Origin: Oreohelix idahoensis
Lineage: Eukaryota; Mollusca; Gastropoda; Stylommatophora; Oreohelicidae
Reading direction: 5' to 3'
Length of the DNA stretch: 64,000 bases
Assembly: GCA_024509875.1 (NCBI GenBank)
Contig: JAMPIV010019840.1
Coordinates: forward strand, 248,001 to 312,000
Part shown: positions 33,337 to 46,160 of the stretch, piece by piece
Layout of the letters: every line of letters begins with the position of its first letter
How positions within the stretch are numbered: the stretch's first letter is position 1
Notes under the pieces: generated by a model
Databases searched by the model: none
Told to the model about the DNA's origin: nothing
Seen by the model: only the letters and a program-made list of their open reading frames with translations
Position numbers and translations under genes: made by a program

Positions 33337-34992
33337 TTGCAAACAGCCTCGCAAGGAATAATCAATGTCAGTGATTCTCAACCTAAGGGGGAGAGGCCCT
33401 CAACGCGAGGAACTGTTATTTTGAACGGGACTTCAACATCTTGTCTTTTTGACACGGGTTTATCCTTTGACTGTATAGTCGCAAGGCACCTGGTCAAACC
33501 CGGTCAAGAGACAGAAGACACCGTCAAACTATGTGGAGTTTTCAAGAGTGATGCACCCAGGACGCTTCCTATCGCACTGGTAGAAATACACTCTGATTTT
33601 GTCAGAGGTGTTATTAAAGCGGCCATTATGGATGATCCTATCTACCCAGTTATCCTGGGATGTAGATATGTGTTTGTTGGGAGACCAAAAGTGCCGATTG
33701 TGGCAGCAGTAACCACAAGAGGGCAAGCCCAGAAGGAACTGGAGGTCTCGCCAAATCTGTTACCTATGGAACTGAAAGAGCCGCAACAAAAGGACCCTAC
33801 CTTGGAGCCCTGCTTAAGGAAACTGCCCATGGCTGAGGACCCCAGACACAACGGAAACATCTTTTCGAAGGATGGCGTATTGTATCGTAGAACGGGCGAC
33901 CCTGATCAAGGGTATAATCAGCTCCTAGTACCGAAACTGTACAGAGACCAAATCTTAGAAATGGGGCACTCTCTTCCCTTTAGCGGACATATGGGACAAA
34001 ACGCCACTATTCAGCGAATACAGACTCACTACTGGTGGCCAGGAATGAACTCTGAGATTATCAGGTACGTGAAATCCGCTGCCCAGTGCCAACGTATGGC
34101 ACCCAAGCATTGGACACCCCCGGTTCTAATGGGTGAAATGCCAGTAGTTGGGACTCCATTTGAACGGGTTGCTGTCGACATCATTGGACCCCTGGAAAGG
34201 ACCAAAAGAAGGAACAGGTTCATCCTGACCTTAGTCGACACTTGCACAATGTGGGCCGAAGCTGTACCGCTAACATGCACAGATTCCAAGCATGTCGCAG
34301 AAGCCCTGGTGCAAATCTTTACATGGTTGGGATTCCCTCAACAAGTTTTGACGGACAATGGATCCCAATTCCGTAGCCTGTTAATGGAGGAGATCTTTAA
34401 GATCTTGAGGGCCAAACATATCCACACAAGTCCCTACCATCCGGCCAGAAATGGGCTTGTGCAGCGCTTCAACGGCAGCCTCACCATGATGTTACGTAAG
34501 CTGGGACAAGAGAAACCTGAAGATTGAGACCTTTTCATTCCTGCAGCCTTATTCGCCTACAGGGAGGTTCCCCAGGCATCTACAGGATTTCCACCAGCGA
34601 CACTTTTATTCGGCAGACCTATTAAGGGGCCGCTAGAAGCCCTACTTCGGTCCCTGACAGACCATAAGGCTGACGAGACAGTCGTCTCAGCAAGCAAATA
34701 TGTATCAGAGCTCAAGGAAAGGTTACAACTAGGATGGGACCTAGCAACAACCAACCTTAAGAAAGCACGCGCAAAGCACGCTCAACGTTACAATAAAGCA
34801 GCGAAAGAGAGAGAACTCCAACCAGGGGAGAAAGTTTTGTTGCTACTTCCAACCGGAAACAACAAACTTCGCATCGGATGGCAAGGGCCGTTTACTGTCC
34901 TTAAAAAGATCTCCCGCACTAACTACAAGATCTCTATTAAAGGAAAGGAGAAGGTCTACCACGTAAATCTGCTAAAGAAATACTTGGATTGA
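33337..34992 (+). pseudogene. Protease and integrase of element D
   Basis: Protease-like segment: SCLFDTGLSFDCIV (DTG active site) and YPVILGCRYVF. Integrase: finger region with HSLPFSGHMGQ, though its second half reads VKSAAQCQRM, so one cysteine of the usual pair is missing. The catalytic triad appears as AVDIIGPL, LTDNGSQF and NGLVQRFNG, where the expected E is Q. A TGA at 34525-34527 interrupts the core. Reading on gives FAYREVPQ and the C-terminal GPF module (GWQGPFTVL), ending at TGA 34990-34992. Two stops, a missing cysteine and a changed catalytic residue point to an inactive copy. Confidence 0.85.
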
Positions 34993-35974
34993 CCAGTGCC
35001 GTCCTCCGAACATCTCCTGGCGGTCGCCATAGCGACGGAAGATGAGGAAGATGACGATAGTTGCATGGAGTACCCATTGCAACAAACGGAATCTTTCAAA
35101 GATGTCAAATTCGGCGAAAATCTCTCGGAAGCACAACAGACAGAAACCAGGGTGCTACTGAAACAGTACACTGCAGTCTTAATGGATGTACCTGGTCGAA
35201 CAAATCTCATAGAATTCAATATGAAGCTGACAAACGAGACCCCTGTTCGAACCGGAGTTTACCCCATTCCATACGCTAAAGCTGATGCACTTCGCGGAGA
35301 GATAGACAAGCTATGTCAAGCCGAAATTATCAGTGAGTCTACCTCTCCTTACAGTTCGAGTGTAGTACTGTTACAGAAGCCCAATAAGGAAGTTCGGCTG
35401 TGCATAGATTACCGTTTACTTAACACAGTAACGGAATTCCAGCCCGAGCTTACGTCACTTTAAAAGGTCAATTGTCTGAATACCCCATTTTGAGACTACC
35501 TGACCTCAAGAAACCTTTTATATTGTAGGTCGACGCTTCGGGTCAAGGCATCGGGTCAACCCTGCTCCAAGCAGATGACACCGATCCGAATCTGTTATTT
35601 CCAGTTGCGTATGGCAGCCGTAAACTGAATGCTGCAGAACGTAACTATTCCACCGTCGAAAGAGAGTGTCTAGCACTTGTTCATGGCATAAGGGAACACC
35701 ATGAATATCTTTACGGAGTAACATTCACGGTGCAAACAGACCACGCTCCTTTAGCTTTTCTTGGAGCGAATAAGGAATTCAACGCGAGGATCATGCGCTG
35801 GGCCTTGCTATTAAGCGTGTACTCTTTCAAAATGAAATACATTCCGGGAAAACAGAATGTGGGAGCAGATTTTATGAGTAGAAATTGGAGCACTGAAGAG
35901 GAGGTGGAAAGCGAAAACAACAATCACCTGCAAGTTACTGATCAAGAGAGCTCCATTGTCATAAACGAAACATG
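34993..35974 (+). pseudogene. Deleted RT plus RNase H of element D
   Basis: RT N-terminal part: VPGRTNLIEFNM, SPYSSSVVLLQKP, LCIDYRLLNTVTEF. It stops at 35463 and the palm with the DD motif is absent. RNase H follows from about 35528: VDASGQGIGSTLL, NYSTVERECLALVHGI, VQTDHAPLAFL, GKQNVGADFMSR. The domain order puts RT and RNase H after integrase, as in A and B. Confidence 0.88.
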
Positions 35975-35994
35975 ACAAAAATGGTTTCATGTCT

Positions 35995-36010
35995 TCAAGA
36001 GGGGAACGAC
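35995..36010 (+). promoter_or_regulatory. Polypurine tract of element D
   Basis: CAAGAGGGGAACGAC directly precedes the 3' LTR start TGTGACG. Confidence 0.65.
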
Positions 36011-36160
36011 TGTGACGTATGAAAATCGAGCCTCTCTTTAATTACAACTAAACCTCTCTTTTATTACATCTAAACAACTCGAGTCATTCCCACGCTTGCC
36101 AGTGGTATGCCATAAGTTATCGGGCTAGCAGATGCGATATTCGCCTTTTGTTAAATAAAA

Positions 36161-36417
36161 GATGGTTTGGCCATGTCTGCAGAATGGGAGAAGATCGGCT
36201 ACCACGACAAGCATGGGAAACAAATAGCCAAGGATCCAGACCCCGAGGACGACCCAGAGTCCGCTGGGAGGACAACATTAGACAATCTTTGAAGGATCGA
36301 GGACTAGAATGGAACCAGGCCAGGAGGAAGACAGCCGATAGGATAGTCTGGCGCTCTCTCTTCCAAACTTCTACACCTCACGGTAGAAGGGGAACGACTA
36401 AGTATGTAAGTAAGTAG
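36161..36417 (+). mobile_element. 5'-truncated LINE tail inserted in 3' LTR of element D
   Basis: The insert is flanked by GTTAAATAAAA (36150-36160 and 36418-36428); the other LTR has the empty site near 29010. It encodes a typical LINE C-terminal end (RWFGHVCRMGEDRLPRQAW, RPRGRPRVRWEDNI) and ends in AAGTATGTAAGTAAGTAG, a GTAA-type tail. It came after element D had integrated. The same family is at 53892-54497. Confidence 0.88.
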
Positions 36418-37299
36418 GTTAAATAAAACTATTTCGGTATCTCTTACTGACATTCCCACAGAGAGGCAGACCACCGGAGATCACGTTACCATGTCAGAGC
36501 CGAGAAATGAAACCTCTGTTTAACACCTGATAATAGAATGGACGAAGAAATTCGCAGGTGCGCGTTTGCAAGACCTGGGGACATCGGGGCGATTCAGTAT
36601 ATTTGCGCAGTTTTAGAAAATTCATCTCCAGTCTGCCCCAGGAATTGGTGATATCTGCTAGCGCGAATCTTGGAGTTTTATATATAAAGAATTTCTGAGA
36701 TTCACGGAGAGTGTCATTTTCCTTGTGTGGCGGTAATCATATATATATTAGAATTTTGAGTGTCTTAACGTGTTAATGTTTTCACTGGGATTTCTGTGTT
36801 TATTAAATAAGCATATTAAATAGTTCCAGCTGTAATAAGTAAATTTAATTTCTTGCTATTCCCCCAGTAAGAGACGCTTTAAATTAATTAATATACGCTA
36901 GGCGACTGATAATTAGAGATAAATATACTTTTATTCATCATGCGTAATTTTGTGAATTACTAGAGTTTTGTGGGTTTTAAATATAATTTAATACCGGAAT
37001 GATCTAGAGGTCTTACCTAACGAGTGTAGAATATAATAATGATATCATTGTTAACATGTTTGTTTTTTCTACATCTAGGCGATCAACCCTGCGATCTAGC
37101 GGTCTGAATAGCTCCAGAAACATTCTTAAAATATTATTGGGTCTTAAATTTGGACCTGTGCGGTTCTCTTGTCTTCTTACAGAGAGAGAAAGAGAGAGAG
37201 AGTCCCCACATTTAAACATTTAAAGAATAAAAAAAAACCATCAGAACTGGACAAGAAATTACCCAGATTGTTCACAGCAAATCTGATCCGCCTGTGGTG

Positions 37300-37416
<117 letters not shown>

Positions 37417-38552
37417 ATTGTTTCCAGAATATTGTCTATCGTAGTTTTTTTCTTTTCTCAAGTGGATTTATCTAGAAAAAGGAATACTTGGGTCCATAAC
37501 GTGCACCCAACCCCAGAGTGAGAGATAAAAACAGATAGGAGATCCTTTGCTTATCCTTATTGTTTTTTTCTAACAGTGTACCCACCAGACATTTTTCCTT
37601 AAATATCGGACATCTGTGTGCTGCCCATGGTGAACATTTTGATCGCAATATATATTTACCTGCACTACCTGACGTGAACTTTTTGACACATAATATTAGC
37701 ATTATTTAAGCGGACGTTCCCCATTAGGAAAAATTAATCATTCTTGGAGGAACTGGGGTCCCTTGGATAGCACCACCCTGAAATATGTCAAAGATACACA
37801 GATGTGTTAAAGAGTAGTAGGTAAGTGTGATTGCTGATTGCTTGTGGCCACAGACCGACAGACTGTAAGAAAGAGAAAATGAATATTTCATATTTTTGTA
37901 TAATCATTATACTTACTTCAGTCTTTTTCGGGTTTGCAAATACTGTTATATCATTTTCTTGTCTTCTTTGTTTCAGGATAGATTAACTAGAGACTTGGTT
38001 CTTTTACTTTATCGTCTATCCCTATATATATTATTATTAACTGTAATCTTTTGGGTTAATTACCTCTGTCAGGATCTACTTTGGGATTCCTTTGCAATAG
38101 AGGAGAGCCTATTGGGTTAATAAATTTTCTTGCATTTTTTATGTCTGTAAACTATACGTTCTGATAGATAATATTGATGTGATTTTTTTAAGATAATAAA
38201 ACATAATAAAACCGTAAGTTATCGTGTTGGTCAAAACCCCTGCCCAGTATATGTTATCCATAGCTTGGTTCACGTCTGTACGTATTATGTCACAGAATTG
38301 TGTATATGTAAGTGGAGTGTAACTCGTATATATGTGTACCAGGAGAGAAAGAGAGTCTAGTTAAATATTGTCGTGAGATAGGCTGGGATTAGAGCAATTA
38401 CTAAATCCAGAGACTGTCCTTTCTCTTACACTCTCACCCTTGTGAACAGTAAAGCTATTTCTTACCCCTTATTATCACATAGTTTACCATCATCACCTCT
38501 GCTCAGACGGGACCTTAAACATCTTCAACCTATCTCAATAAAATCTACGACA

Positions 38553-38946
38553 CAGGTTCATAAAAGTATCTGAGAAAAATAGCAGCATGTATTTTATGTA
38601 GAGAAAAGTCGCAAACATACAAATGATACTAACGTCATGTTGAGTGTAATGATGAGTAAGAATGTAATTATGGCTGACAATCCGAGATTTTTGGCAAGAA
38701 AAAGGAAATGAGGTTGACAAATGTGTACATCTCAGAGATTGAACTAAAGTTATAGCCTGTGTACTGGGCAAAGAAAAAAGCAAGAAGCGTTCAATAAAGA
38801 TGCAAAAACAGACAGTAGTAAACTTGGACCTTCATCGAAGTTTTAAAAAAAAGCAGTAAGTACGACAAAAAGTCGTAAAAGACAAAGATACTGAGCTAAT
38901 CGGCCCAGTAAGAAAAGTAAAGAAACTCATAAGGTATAGATATGTA
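38553..38946. other. Unassigned DNA between elements D and E
   Basis: A-rich, no open frame of note. It lies downstream of the truncated protease of E, where integrase and RT would be expected, but no such domain is readable. Confidence 0.4.
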
Positions 38947-39733
38947 CTAACAGGTGGAAGCAGTAAGGTTATGTTGCCGTTCCCAAGCAGCAATTTGTAC
39001 CGGCATACACACCTTTACGCCATGTATCTGTCCGACAGTAAGGTAAGCGATAGGCGCTCTGAGCAAACATGCGTGTATATAACCAGTGAAAAACGGTGTG
39101 GTAATGTGGACTATGGCAGTCGGAAAAGTCTCAACGGTCCCACCGAATATCACACATTTCACCATATTACCTGTTGCACAAGATGGATGAACTGGAGACT
39201 GTCTAATTCCAACAGTTGTGCATCCAGAATCAAAGAAAACTGAGACTGGATTATTATTCAATAGCTCCTTATGTAGAGTAAGAGACCCTCTTCCGTCATG
39301 CGCAGCTAAGGCAGGAAGAGTAATCGGAAGAGGATGACCACAACTCAAGGTAGTTATAGCTGTAGGTTGAAACAAAGTTGTGCACTCCGGGCACTGAGAT
39401 GCTCTCTCGAAATCGAAAGCAGAGCAAGCAGTAGCATTAGAGACACTATTATTATTGTTACCTTGATCATTAACAATTTGGGGCTCTTGTTGAGCAGAGT
39501 TAGCATGGCGATGCGATATATTATTTGGATATATACCGTCATATCGCGATCTATCGCGGCTATTATATCTATTGGGAGCGTTATTATTTGCTCTATTGAA
39601 ACTATTGTTCTGATTTGAACCTCAGTTAGCATTGTTGCGATTACCATTTCCTCTTTGATGGAAATATCTATTAGATGGATTTTGTTGTCTCCAAGAAAAA
39701 AATATTGTAGTGTTGATAATCTCTATTGTAGTT

Positions 39734-40018
39734 CATCATCATGTGACGTATTCTTTCCAGAACGTTGTCTCCATTACAGCTGCTCTGAACGCATCACGAT
39801 TCTGGGCAAGTCGACCTGCATCAGCCAAAGACAAGTTCAGACTCTCTGTGATGTCCTGGGTCCACCGTCGTCTAGGTCGACCCCTTCCCCTTTTTCCAGG
39901 GACCATGCCTTCCATCACTGTTTTTTCCAGACTATTATGTCTTTTTATATGACCGAAAAATTTCAGCTTCCTTATTGCGATGGTATTTAGGAGCCAATGT
40001 TCCTGTACATTTAGTGAG
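39734..40018 (-). mobile_element. 5'-truncated LINE tail inserted in element E
   Basis: The insert lies between TCTATTGTAGTT duplications (39722-39733 and 40019-40030). On the minus strand it encodes KLKFFGHIKRHNSLEKTVM, then RGRGRPRRRWTQDI, and ends in an ATG-repeat tail (ACATGATGATG). A relative, same orientation, is at 61548-61890. Confidence 0.88.
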
Positions 40019-40920
40019 TCTATTGTAGTTACCCCTTCCAAAATTTCCATAATTGTTGGAACCAAAATGTTGACTACCCTTAAATTGTCTCCAGTCCCTT
40101 GAAGAAGGAGAATCACTATGTGATGGACCCCCTTGGTTCTGTCCAAAATTACGATTATCTCTCCTATCAAAATTGCGCTCAGCACTTTGAGATCTACAGC
40201 ACAAATTAGGACCATATGATAATGCTGAAGCCACGGGTAAACCTCTGACCTGAGAATTGCTAACAGTTACATTTGGATGAGCCGTGACATATTTGCAACT
40301 GTATTGTTCCATATCTTTCAAGTTCGTAGGCTTTCACTCATGTAAAAAGGAAAGAAAAGACTCATTAACTGATGACATGACTTTGTCACGAAGCAATAAG
40401 TCCATAAGGGCTTCATATGTGTGTTCAGTTTTTGAAAGTTCAATCCAACGTGAGAACGTAAGACGTATATTTGCTATAAATTCTGCAAAATCTTCCCCAG
40501 TCTCCGGTAATAGAGTCTTAAAGCGCAGACAATAACCGTCTTCATTAAGCTGATATTTCTTTAACAAGGCAGCCCTGGCAGTATCATAGTTATTCTTGTC
40601 AGGCCCCTCCACAACATTCATTACTTCACCCGTAAGTAGTTCCAAAAGTCGTGCACAATATTCCGATTTGTCTATTTTCTGAGATTCACATGTAAGTTCA
40701 AATCTATTCAGGTAAATAAAATATCGTCGGAGGTAGGTTTAAATGGAGGCAATCTGAGCTTACAGGAATTATTGTTTTATGAGAAGTAGTTTGAGTGTCT
40801 GTCGCACTCTGTGTATTAATCACATATACTACCTTCATTTTCTCCAGCTCCATAGCTAACAACTTTTGCTCGTGGAGTCTAACGTTTTCTTTAGCTTGCA
40901 TCTGAAGCTTTCTCTCCTCC

Positions 40921-41100
40921 ATTTGCTGTTGAATTTTTCTCTCTTCAGCCTCTAATTTCCGTTTTTCAGCCTCCATTTGCATTTGCTGTTGAATTTTTCT
41001 CTCTTCAGCTTCTAATTTCTGTTTTTCAGCCTCCATTTGCATTTGCTGTTGAATTTTTCTCTCTTCAGCCTCTAATTTCTGTTTTCCCATTTCCATTTGA
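40921..41100 (-). repeat. Three 60-bp in-frame repeats in element E gag
   Basis: Three consecutive 60-bp units at 40921, 40981 and 41041 encode 20-residue coiled-coil blocks (EAEERKIQQQMQ core). Few substitutions separate them. They lengthen the coil without changing frame. Confidence 0.92.
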
Positions 41101-41335
41101 CATTTTCTCTCTTCTGCCTGCATTTGCAATCTCCTATCTTCAGCTTCCATTTTCTGTTTCTTTTCTTCAAACTTCTGCGCCTTGGCATATTCGACATGTG
41201 CGAATTCTTGTACTTCCTCAGTAGTCATACCAAGGGATTTCCCTTGTGTAATGATATAATATAAACTAGACATTATGTCTAATTATATGCTATAAATAAC
41301 TTATGTAAATATATTCCTGGAGAAACTCACTCTAT

Positions 41336-41375
41336 CCCAACTCCGTGGGTGACAAGTCCTTGCTTAAGAACTTGT
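41336..41375 (-). promoter_or_regulatory. Two-hairpin motif in the gag leader of element E
   Basis: CCCA at 41336-41339 pairs with TGGG at 41346-41349. ACAAGT at 41352-41357 pairs with ACTTGT at 41370-41375. Distance to the gag start is about 60 bp. The stem sequences are those of A and B; the loops differ. Confidence 0.55.
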
Positions 41376-41409
41376 ACAATTACTTTTAACTATTAATAAT
41401 GTAATTAAT

Positions 41410-41412
<3 letters not shown>

Positions 41413-41492
<80 letters not shown>
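41413..41492. repeat. (TA)n microsatellite in element E leader
   Basis: About 80 bp of pure TA. Confidence 0.97.
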
Positions 41493-41495
<3 letters not shown>

Positions 41496-42479
41496 GCATT
41501 ATAATATTGACAGTGCATGACAAAATAGACAGTACCGACATGAGTAACAAAGACAAGATATAAAGAACAAATGACCACGTTCGAAGAATCAACTAAACAG
41601 TAAGGTAAACTAAAGAAGAAATATTGCAAAAAATGCAATGACACTGCGAAAAAATTGACAATACAAGCAACAACACAGTGTATAAACGAAAAATTTGTAT
41701 AGAAATAAAAGATAGGAAAGAGAGAAAGACACTCACAAACAAATTAATCAAAAAACTAAGGTACAGAGAAAAATATAATGACAACAACACTGAGACGTTT
41801 CGTCACACCTAAACAATTACTGTCGTGAGGGACAAGTAACGGTCTGGACCTCGGCAAGGTTTTTAGCCTTGAACCGGAAATACGGCTCAATTGAAACTCA
41901 CAACCTCGACCCTATAGAACGCTCATGAAGGCCCTGTGTGAACTGGGATATTCCCTTCATAAGTCACCGCTCCAACCGCCCACATAAACATGAAACATAT
42001 AATATAGAACACGTGAAAGAATAAAAAGATTATGCTCTGAGGAAGGCTCAATGTTACACCAAACAGTGGTACAGTTTACAAACAAACAAACCACTTATCT
42101 TCAAATGGAAAAATAATCCCAGCCTCTGCAGCAACAACAATGATGTAAATCAGGTATCACACAGTCTGAATAAATTCAATGGTGATCGGTACTGGAACTT
42201 TAAAGTGATAGCGGCTTTCGAATGAAATTCCTGACATCAGGTGCTGAAATCCTAAGTTGGCGAACGAGAAGAAGGACTGGAACACTGCCATTCTTGACTT
42301 GAATAACTTGTGCATAAAAGTCAGTACTGACAACACTGTAAATCCAGTTGAATTTCTGCTAGAGGGTATAATACCCCATGCAACTGGCTCACCAGTTATG
42401 TTACCGCAAAGTAGGTAACTGGTTCAGGAAGACAAATGTTAATGGTGGTTGTAGGAAGAACAGTGTTAATATAATCCGC
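41493..42479 (-). other. Leader of element E with primer-site-like motif
   Basis: Non-coding. The minus strand at 42394-42376 reads TGGTGAGCCAGTTGCATGG, akin to the candidate primer sites of A, B and C. It stands 85 bp from the LTR, which is too far for a working site unless the junction has been altered. Confidence 0.4.
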
Positions 42480-43491
42480 TGATGTATGCAATCAGCATGT
42501 GTCGGGCTTATGGATAGCCGACAGGTGTGTGACTATGGAAATATAACATATGCGAATGTGTATAGGTTCTTTAAGTGTGTCTATGATAAGTTACTCACAC
42601 CACAGCAACGTAGAAGTCAGGAAATGTTGTAAGACCTGGCAACGTTATACAATTTATTGACGAGACGGTCATGTAGACATCATAGCAAGACAATTCACAG
42701 TATACTCATGAAGCAACATGTACGTAAATCCATAACAACGGTTGCATAAACCACCACAGCAAATCATGGGCATTAAGTACAAAATATCCATCAGGAAACA
42801 TGAATCAGCAAATAGGTGATAAGCTGCAGGACATAGCAGCACATATTTCATCTTATAATAGTACAGCAAAAATATCATTCCAGTTCTCAATAGTCCACGA
42901 CTTTGAATCAATATGAATCATCTACATTACATAAGTAAGTAAGCCGCAACATCCCTGGCTTAGAATCAATATGAAGCATCTACAGTACATAAGAAAGTAA
43001 GCCGCAATATCCCTGGCTTAGAATCAATTATCGAATATTCCTTTCACAAAAAAGTGTATACTGGAACACTAGCAAAAATGGTAAAGCGTCCATTTTCAAG
43101 CTCTGCCAGCCAAGTACGTCACAGAAATCACCTGCTCAAACACAGCTCAGTAACAAAACTCTACATGCGCGGACTCACCACGTGAGACCATCGCTCAGTT
43201 CAAAACTGCTCAGTACAATTCATTCAAGCGCGAACTCGCAGCTTGAGATTTGAGCTGAATTCCTCAGCCTTTCCCCCTCAAACTATATCATAGAACCTTC
43301 TACCAGATTCCTATCATATTTTTTAAAAAAAATAACAACTAGTCATTAGAGCTGTGTTCAAAAATTACTGAGTATACAGCTCCCACCTAAAAAATCATCA
43401 TCATCATCATCCAGAGCGTGTTTACTAGCGTGTTTACAAAAATCTGACCTGTACATACAAGTCTTTAAACACTTAGCTCCCCTTAATAACA
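42480..43491 (-). repeat. 5' LTR of element E
   Basis: On the minus strand it starts TGTTATTAAGGGG (43491) and ends ...GCATACATCA (42480). Blocks such as GCGAATGTGTATAGG and CAATTTATTGACGAG parallel the LTR of A. It holds a short TCA/ATC run near 43398. The matching 3' LTR was not found. Confidence 0.6.
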
Positions 43492-43498
43492 ATATGAC

Positions 43499-43737
43499 TG
43501 TTACGCACAGATCTTCATTTTTTCTAAAGTCATTGTATGATCATTTTTTTTCTCAAGTCATTGTATGATCATTTTTTGCTAAAGACATTGTATTATTAGA
43601 TTGACTGAAAGTACACTTTAACTTTTTGACGGTCAAAGCTACATAAATCTGGATAATTGAGATTATCATTTAATATGATGTTACCTCCTCTTGTGTCGAG
43701 ACACGGTCGGTCCATATTTTTATTAACGAAGTGTGAC
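43499..43737 (+). repeat. Solo LTR of the B family, first part
   Basis: It starts TGTTACGCACAG and is homologous to the reverse complement of the B LTR (CTCCTCTTGT, GTCGAGACACGGTCGGTC). It breaks at GTGAC (43733-43737), where element C is inserted, and resumes at 52082. The solo LTR is bounded by ATGAC at 43494-43498 and 53174-53178, its own target duplication. It was formed by recombination between two LTRs of a former full element. Confidence 0.9.
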
Positions 43738-44531
43738 TGATACAGACGATCCGGTTAGCATATGGTCTGTGATCAGAATATCATGGAAGTTGCTGAAGGC
43801 CGTTAAATATTGATTTAATAAAGAATGTTTATAATCTATGTCCATGACTTGAGTGTTCTGGTTCTCATTCATTAGTAACAATCGTGCTTTAATTATCGGA
43901 TGTGCGAATGCGTGGTAAATGTAGCCAACAAGTGAATCTCTCAATGATTAATTTGATAAGTCCATCTTATTTGAGTCCACGAGGAAAAACAGTTTATTTA
44001 CGTAAGACAAACATACTTGACGATATTAGTTAACGTAGATCATAGTAAGCATATGTGATAAATGACATACTTGCAAACATCCTATTATGGGTCCATGTCG
44101 TACTTGAACAAACTGTCAAATGAACATCATGGCTATATACTCGCGCTGCTGGGTTTCAGACAACCGGTAGTGAGTGCATGTGTCCTGACGAGATTGAATC
44201 AATTACTTAATCATTTATCTCTTCATTAATTACCATGGACTGACCCGTGTCCGTACTTGACTAAAATATATATATATGTGCAGTAGCATCTTGCACAACC
44301 TTGGAAGAGTAAGAAAATATCCGTCTTCACTACTTGACGGTCAATACAAAAAGGGTACGGTAACCTAGTCACAGAGCGTGACCATATCGACGCTTACACG
44401 TCACGACTTGACCGTGCATTTTGCGTTCATAACTCCGTAAAGTATAAAGATCAATTTATATTAATTCCATTGACCCTAATCATGCGCACTGCTAATTTCT
44501 AGCAGACGCCATCAATAAAACTACCGTAACA
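43738..44531 (-). repeat. 3' LTR of element C
   Basis: 794 bp, TG...CA. It lacks the long TA tract of the other copy and has only a short TATATA near 44268. Confidence 0.92.
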
Positions 44532-44552
44532 ATATTCCCTTCCCGCCGTGGG
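44532..44552 (-). promoter_or_regulatory. Polypurine tract of element C
   Basis: The minus strand reads CGGCGGGAAGGGAATAT directly before TGTTACGG. Confidence 0.65.
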
Positions 44553-45440
44553 GAAAAAAAATCTATTAGATAGATTTTTTTACTACCTTACTCAATTATA
44601 TGAAAAATTTAATAAAAACCCGACATATGGCCTACGATGTTCTTGTTTGGAACAGTGTCGTGGTCATGTCGATAATACATAAGTCATATAACATTATTAT
44701 ATTAAACAAAGGTATGTCAACTGTCGCTAATAATTAGCTATTGAACTATTGAAGACTGTTGTGAGTGAGTAATGAAGTGTTAAGTAGAGAAAATTACTCT
44801 AACTAATTAAAACTAAACTGATTTGTGATAGTAAGTATGTAATGTATTAAATAATTAACATCTAATTAAAGAAACTAATAGATAATGTCATAATAAAGAC
44901 ATAAGAAGTAAGGACAAATAAAGTAAAGAAAGAGAAAAGAAAATATAAATTAGTTTAGTTATGTGTGTTTACAATGAATTATTAGTGTCGTGTAATAACA
45001 ACATAATTAACTTAATGATATAATTAAAGAAAATAACATATTAATAAATTTCATGTAAACATCTTAACTAAAGCTATCTAATTTATACATAAAATATTTA
45101 GAGTATTTGTTTGTGTGATTTTTTCTTTTTCATCATTTCTTTCTTTGTCATATTTTCTTCTCATTTTATTTTTTTCTCATTATTTTTAATCACACTTCAA
45201 TTTTTATTATACTCTTAATTAATTTAATAAATATTAAACTTAATGTCGGATGTGATGATCCATCCGTCATTATGTCCCTTGTGAAAACGTGGAAATGTCA
45301 TTAGAAATTTAATAATGTTCAACTAAACTTCGTTCCTGATTGAATATAAACTGGATCGTTTTGAGTTAGTCAATTTCTGTAACCAAACGTTATATGTCCA
45401 GCTTGGATTCATATCGTATTCAAGAGCATATCGTAGTGAG
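44553..45440 (-). other. 3' untranslated region of element C
   Basis: Very AT-rich, with no open frame. It includes TTTTTCTCATT-type low-complexity sequence around 45110-45240. Confidence 0.6.
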
Positions 45441-46049
45441 TTAGATAGAAGTTTCGTCTTCGACTTCCGTTGGGTGTCTGGAAAGAGCATCCGCTAGAAT
45501 GTATTCTTTTCCGGGTATAGCTTCGATAACAAAGTCACATGGCTTCGATACCGTAATTACTGGCATCTGTTTGAAGAAAGAATCTTTTTGTGAATATCTG
45601 GCAACCGTAAAATTGGTGGCCTAGAGAAGATTGTCAAAATGTTATTAAATGTTCTGTCACAACCTGTTGTCCACGTAATTTTATTTGGTTTGTCTTTTTG
45701 CAATAGTGAAGACAAGACAGCAGTGATTGAAGACAAATTGGGAACAAATCTGCTATAATACTGGACAAGACCCAGTAGACTTCGAACTTGTTTCTTATTT
45801 TTGTGGGACTGTTAACTTCAAAATTTTTGATACATTGTGGGGAATGGTTTTGATACATCCAGACCCTATAATATGTCCCAGAAAAGTTATCTCGTGTAAA
45901 GCTATTTGCATTTTACTTGGTCTAGCTGTTAAGTTGTTAGATCTTAAAATATCTAATACTGAAGTTAATCCTAACATGTGTTCATCAAATGAAGTACTAA
46001 ATAGACAAATACCATCAAGACAAGATAACGAAATGTTATAGAAAAGCAA
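45441..46049 (-). pseudogene. RT C-terminal and RNase H relic of element C
   Basis: The first segment on the minus strand carries a decayed catalytic loop (LDGICLFS, where relatives have LDDICLFS) and the RT connection (ITFLGHIIGSGCIKTIPHNV). A frameshift near 45800 follows, then QVRSLLGLVQYYSRFVPNL and a PPILRLPDIH block. RNase H keeps its start (QTDASNYGIE) and end (EAIPGKEYILADALSR) but has lost the middle. The relic is closest in style to A and B. Confidence 0.8.
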
Positions 46050-46160
46050 AGTTCATACTAATCAACCTATGTAAGAACAGATGAATAGGAAAGAAAAGGA
46101 ATGATGACTGGCTATGCTGAGTCATCAAAGACATGAGATAAACAGTGTTATTGCAACATG

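Larger units (their letters stand above)
38947..41273 (-). pseudogene. Element E: Gmr1-like gag-protease relic
   Basis: The start is MSSLYYIITQG (41273), then a coiled coil with three 20-residue repeats. A capsid follows (LLKKYQLNEDGYCLRF, then FSRWIELSKTEHTYEALMDLLL), then a nucleocapsid zone, a TLSCGHPLP motif and protease (SVFFDSGCTTVGI). The frame breaks near 40700, 40640 and 40325, and a LINE tail at 39734-40018 splits the nucleocapsid zone. The protein ends after protease (QIAAWERQHN). Integrase, RT and RNase H are missing. The protease motif residues are kept despite decay elsewhere. Confidence 0.85.

Noticed and set aside
44180..44205. Another hammerhead core (CTGACGAG)
   Set aside because: No stem II or GAAA follows at the needed distance.
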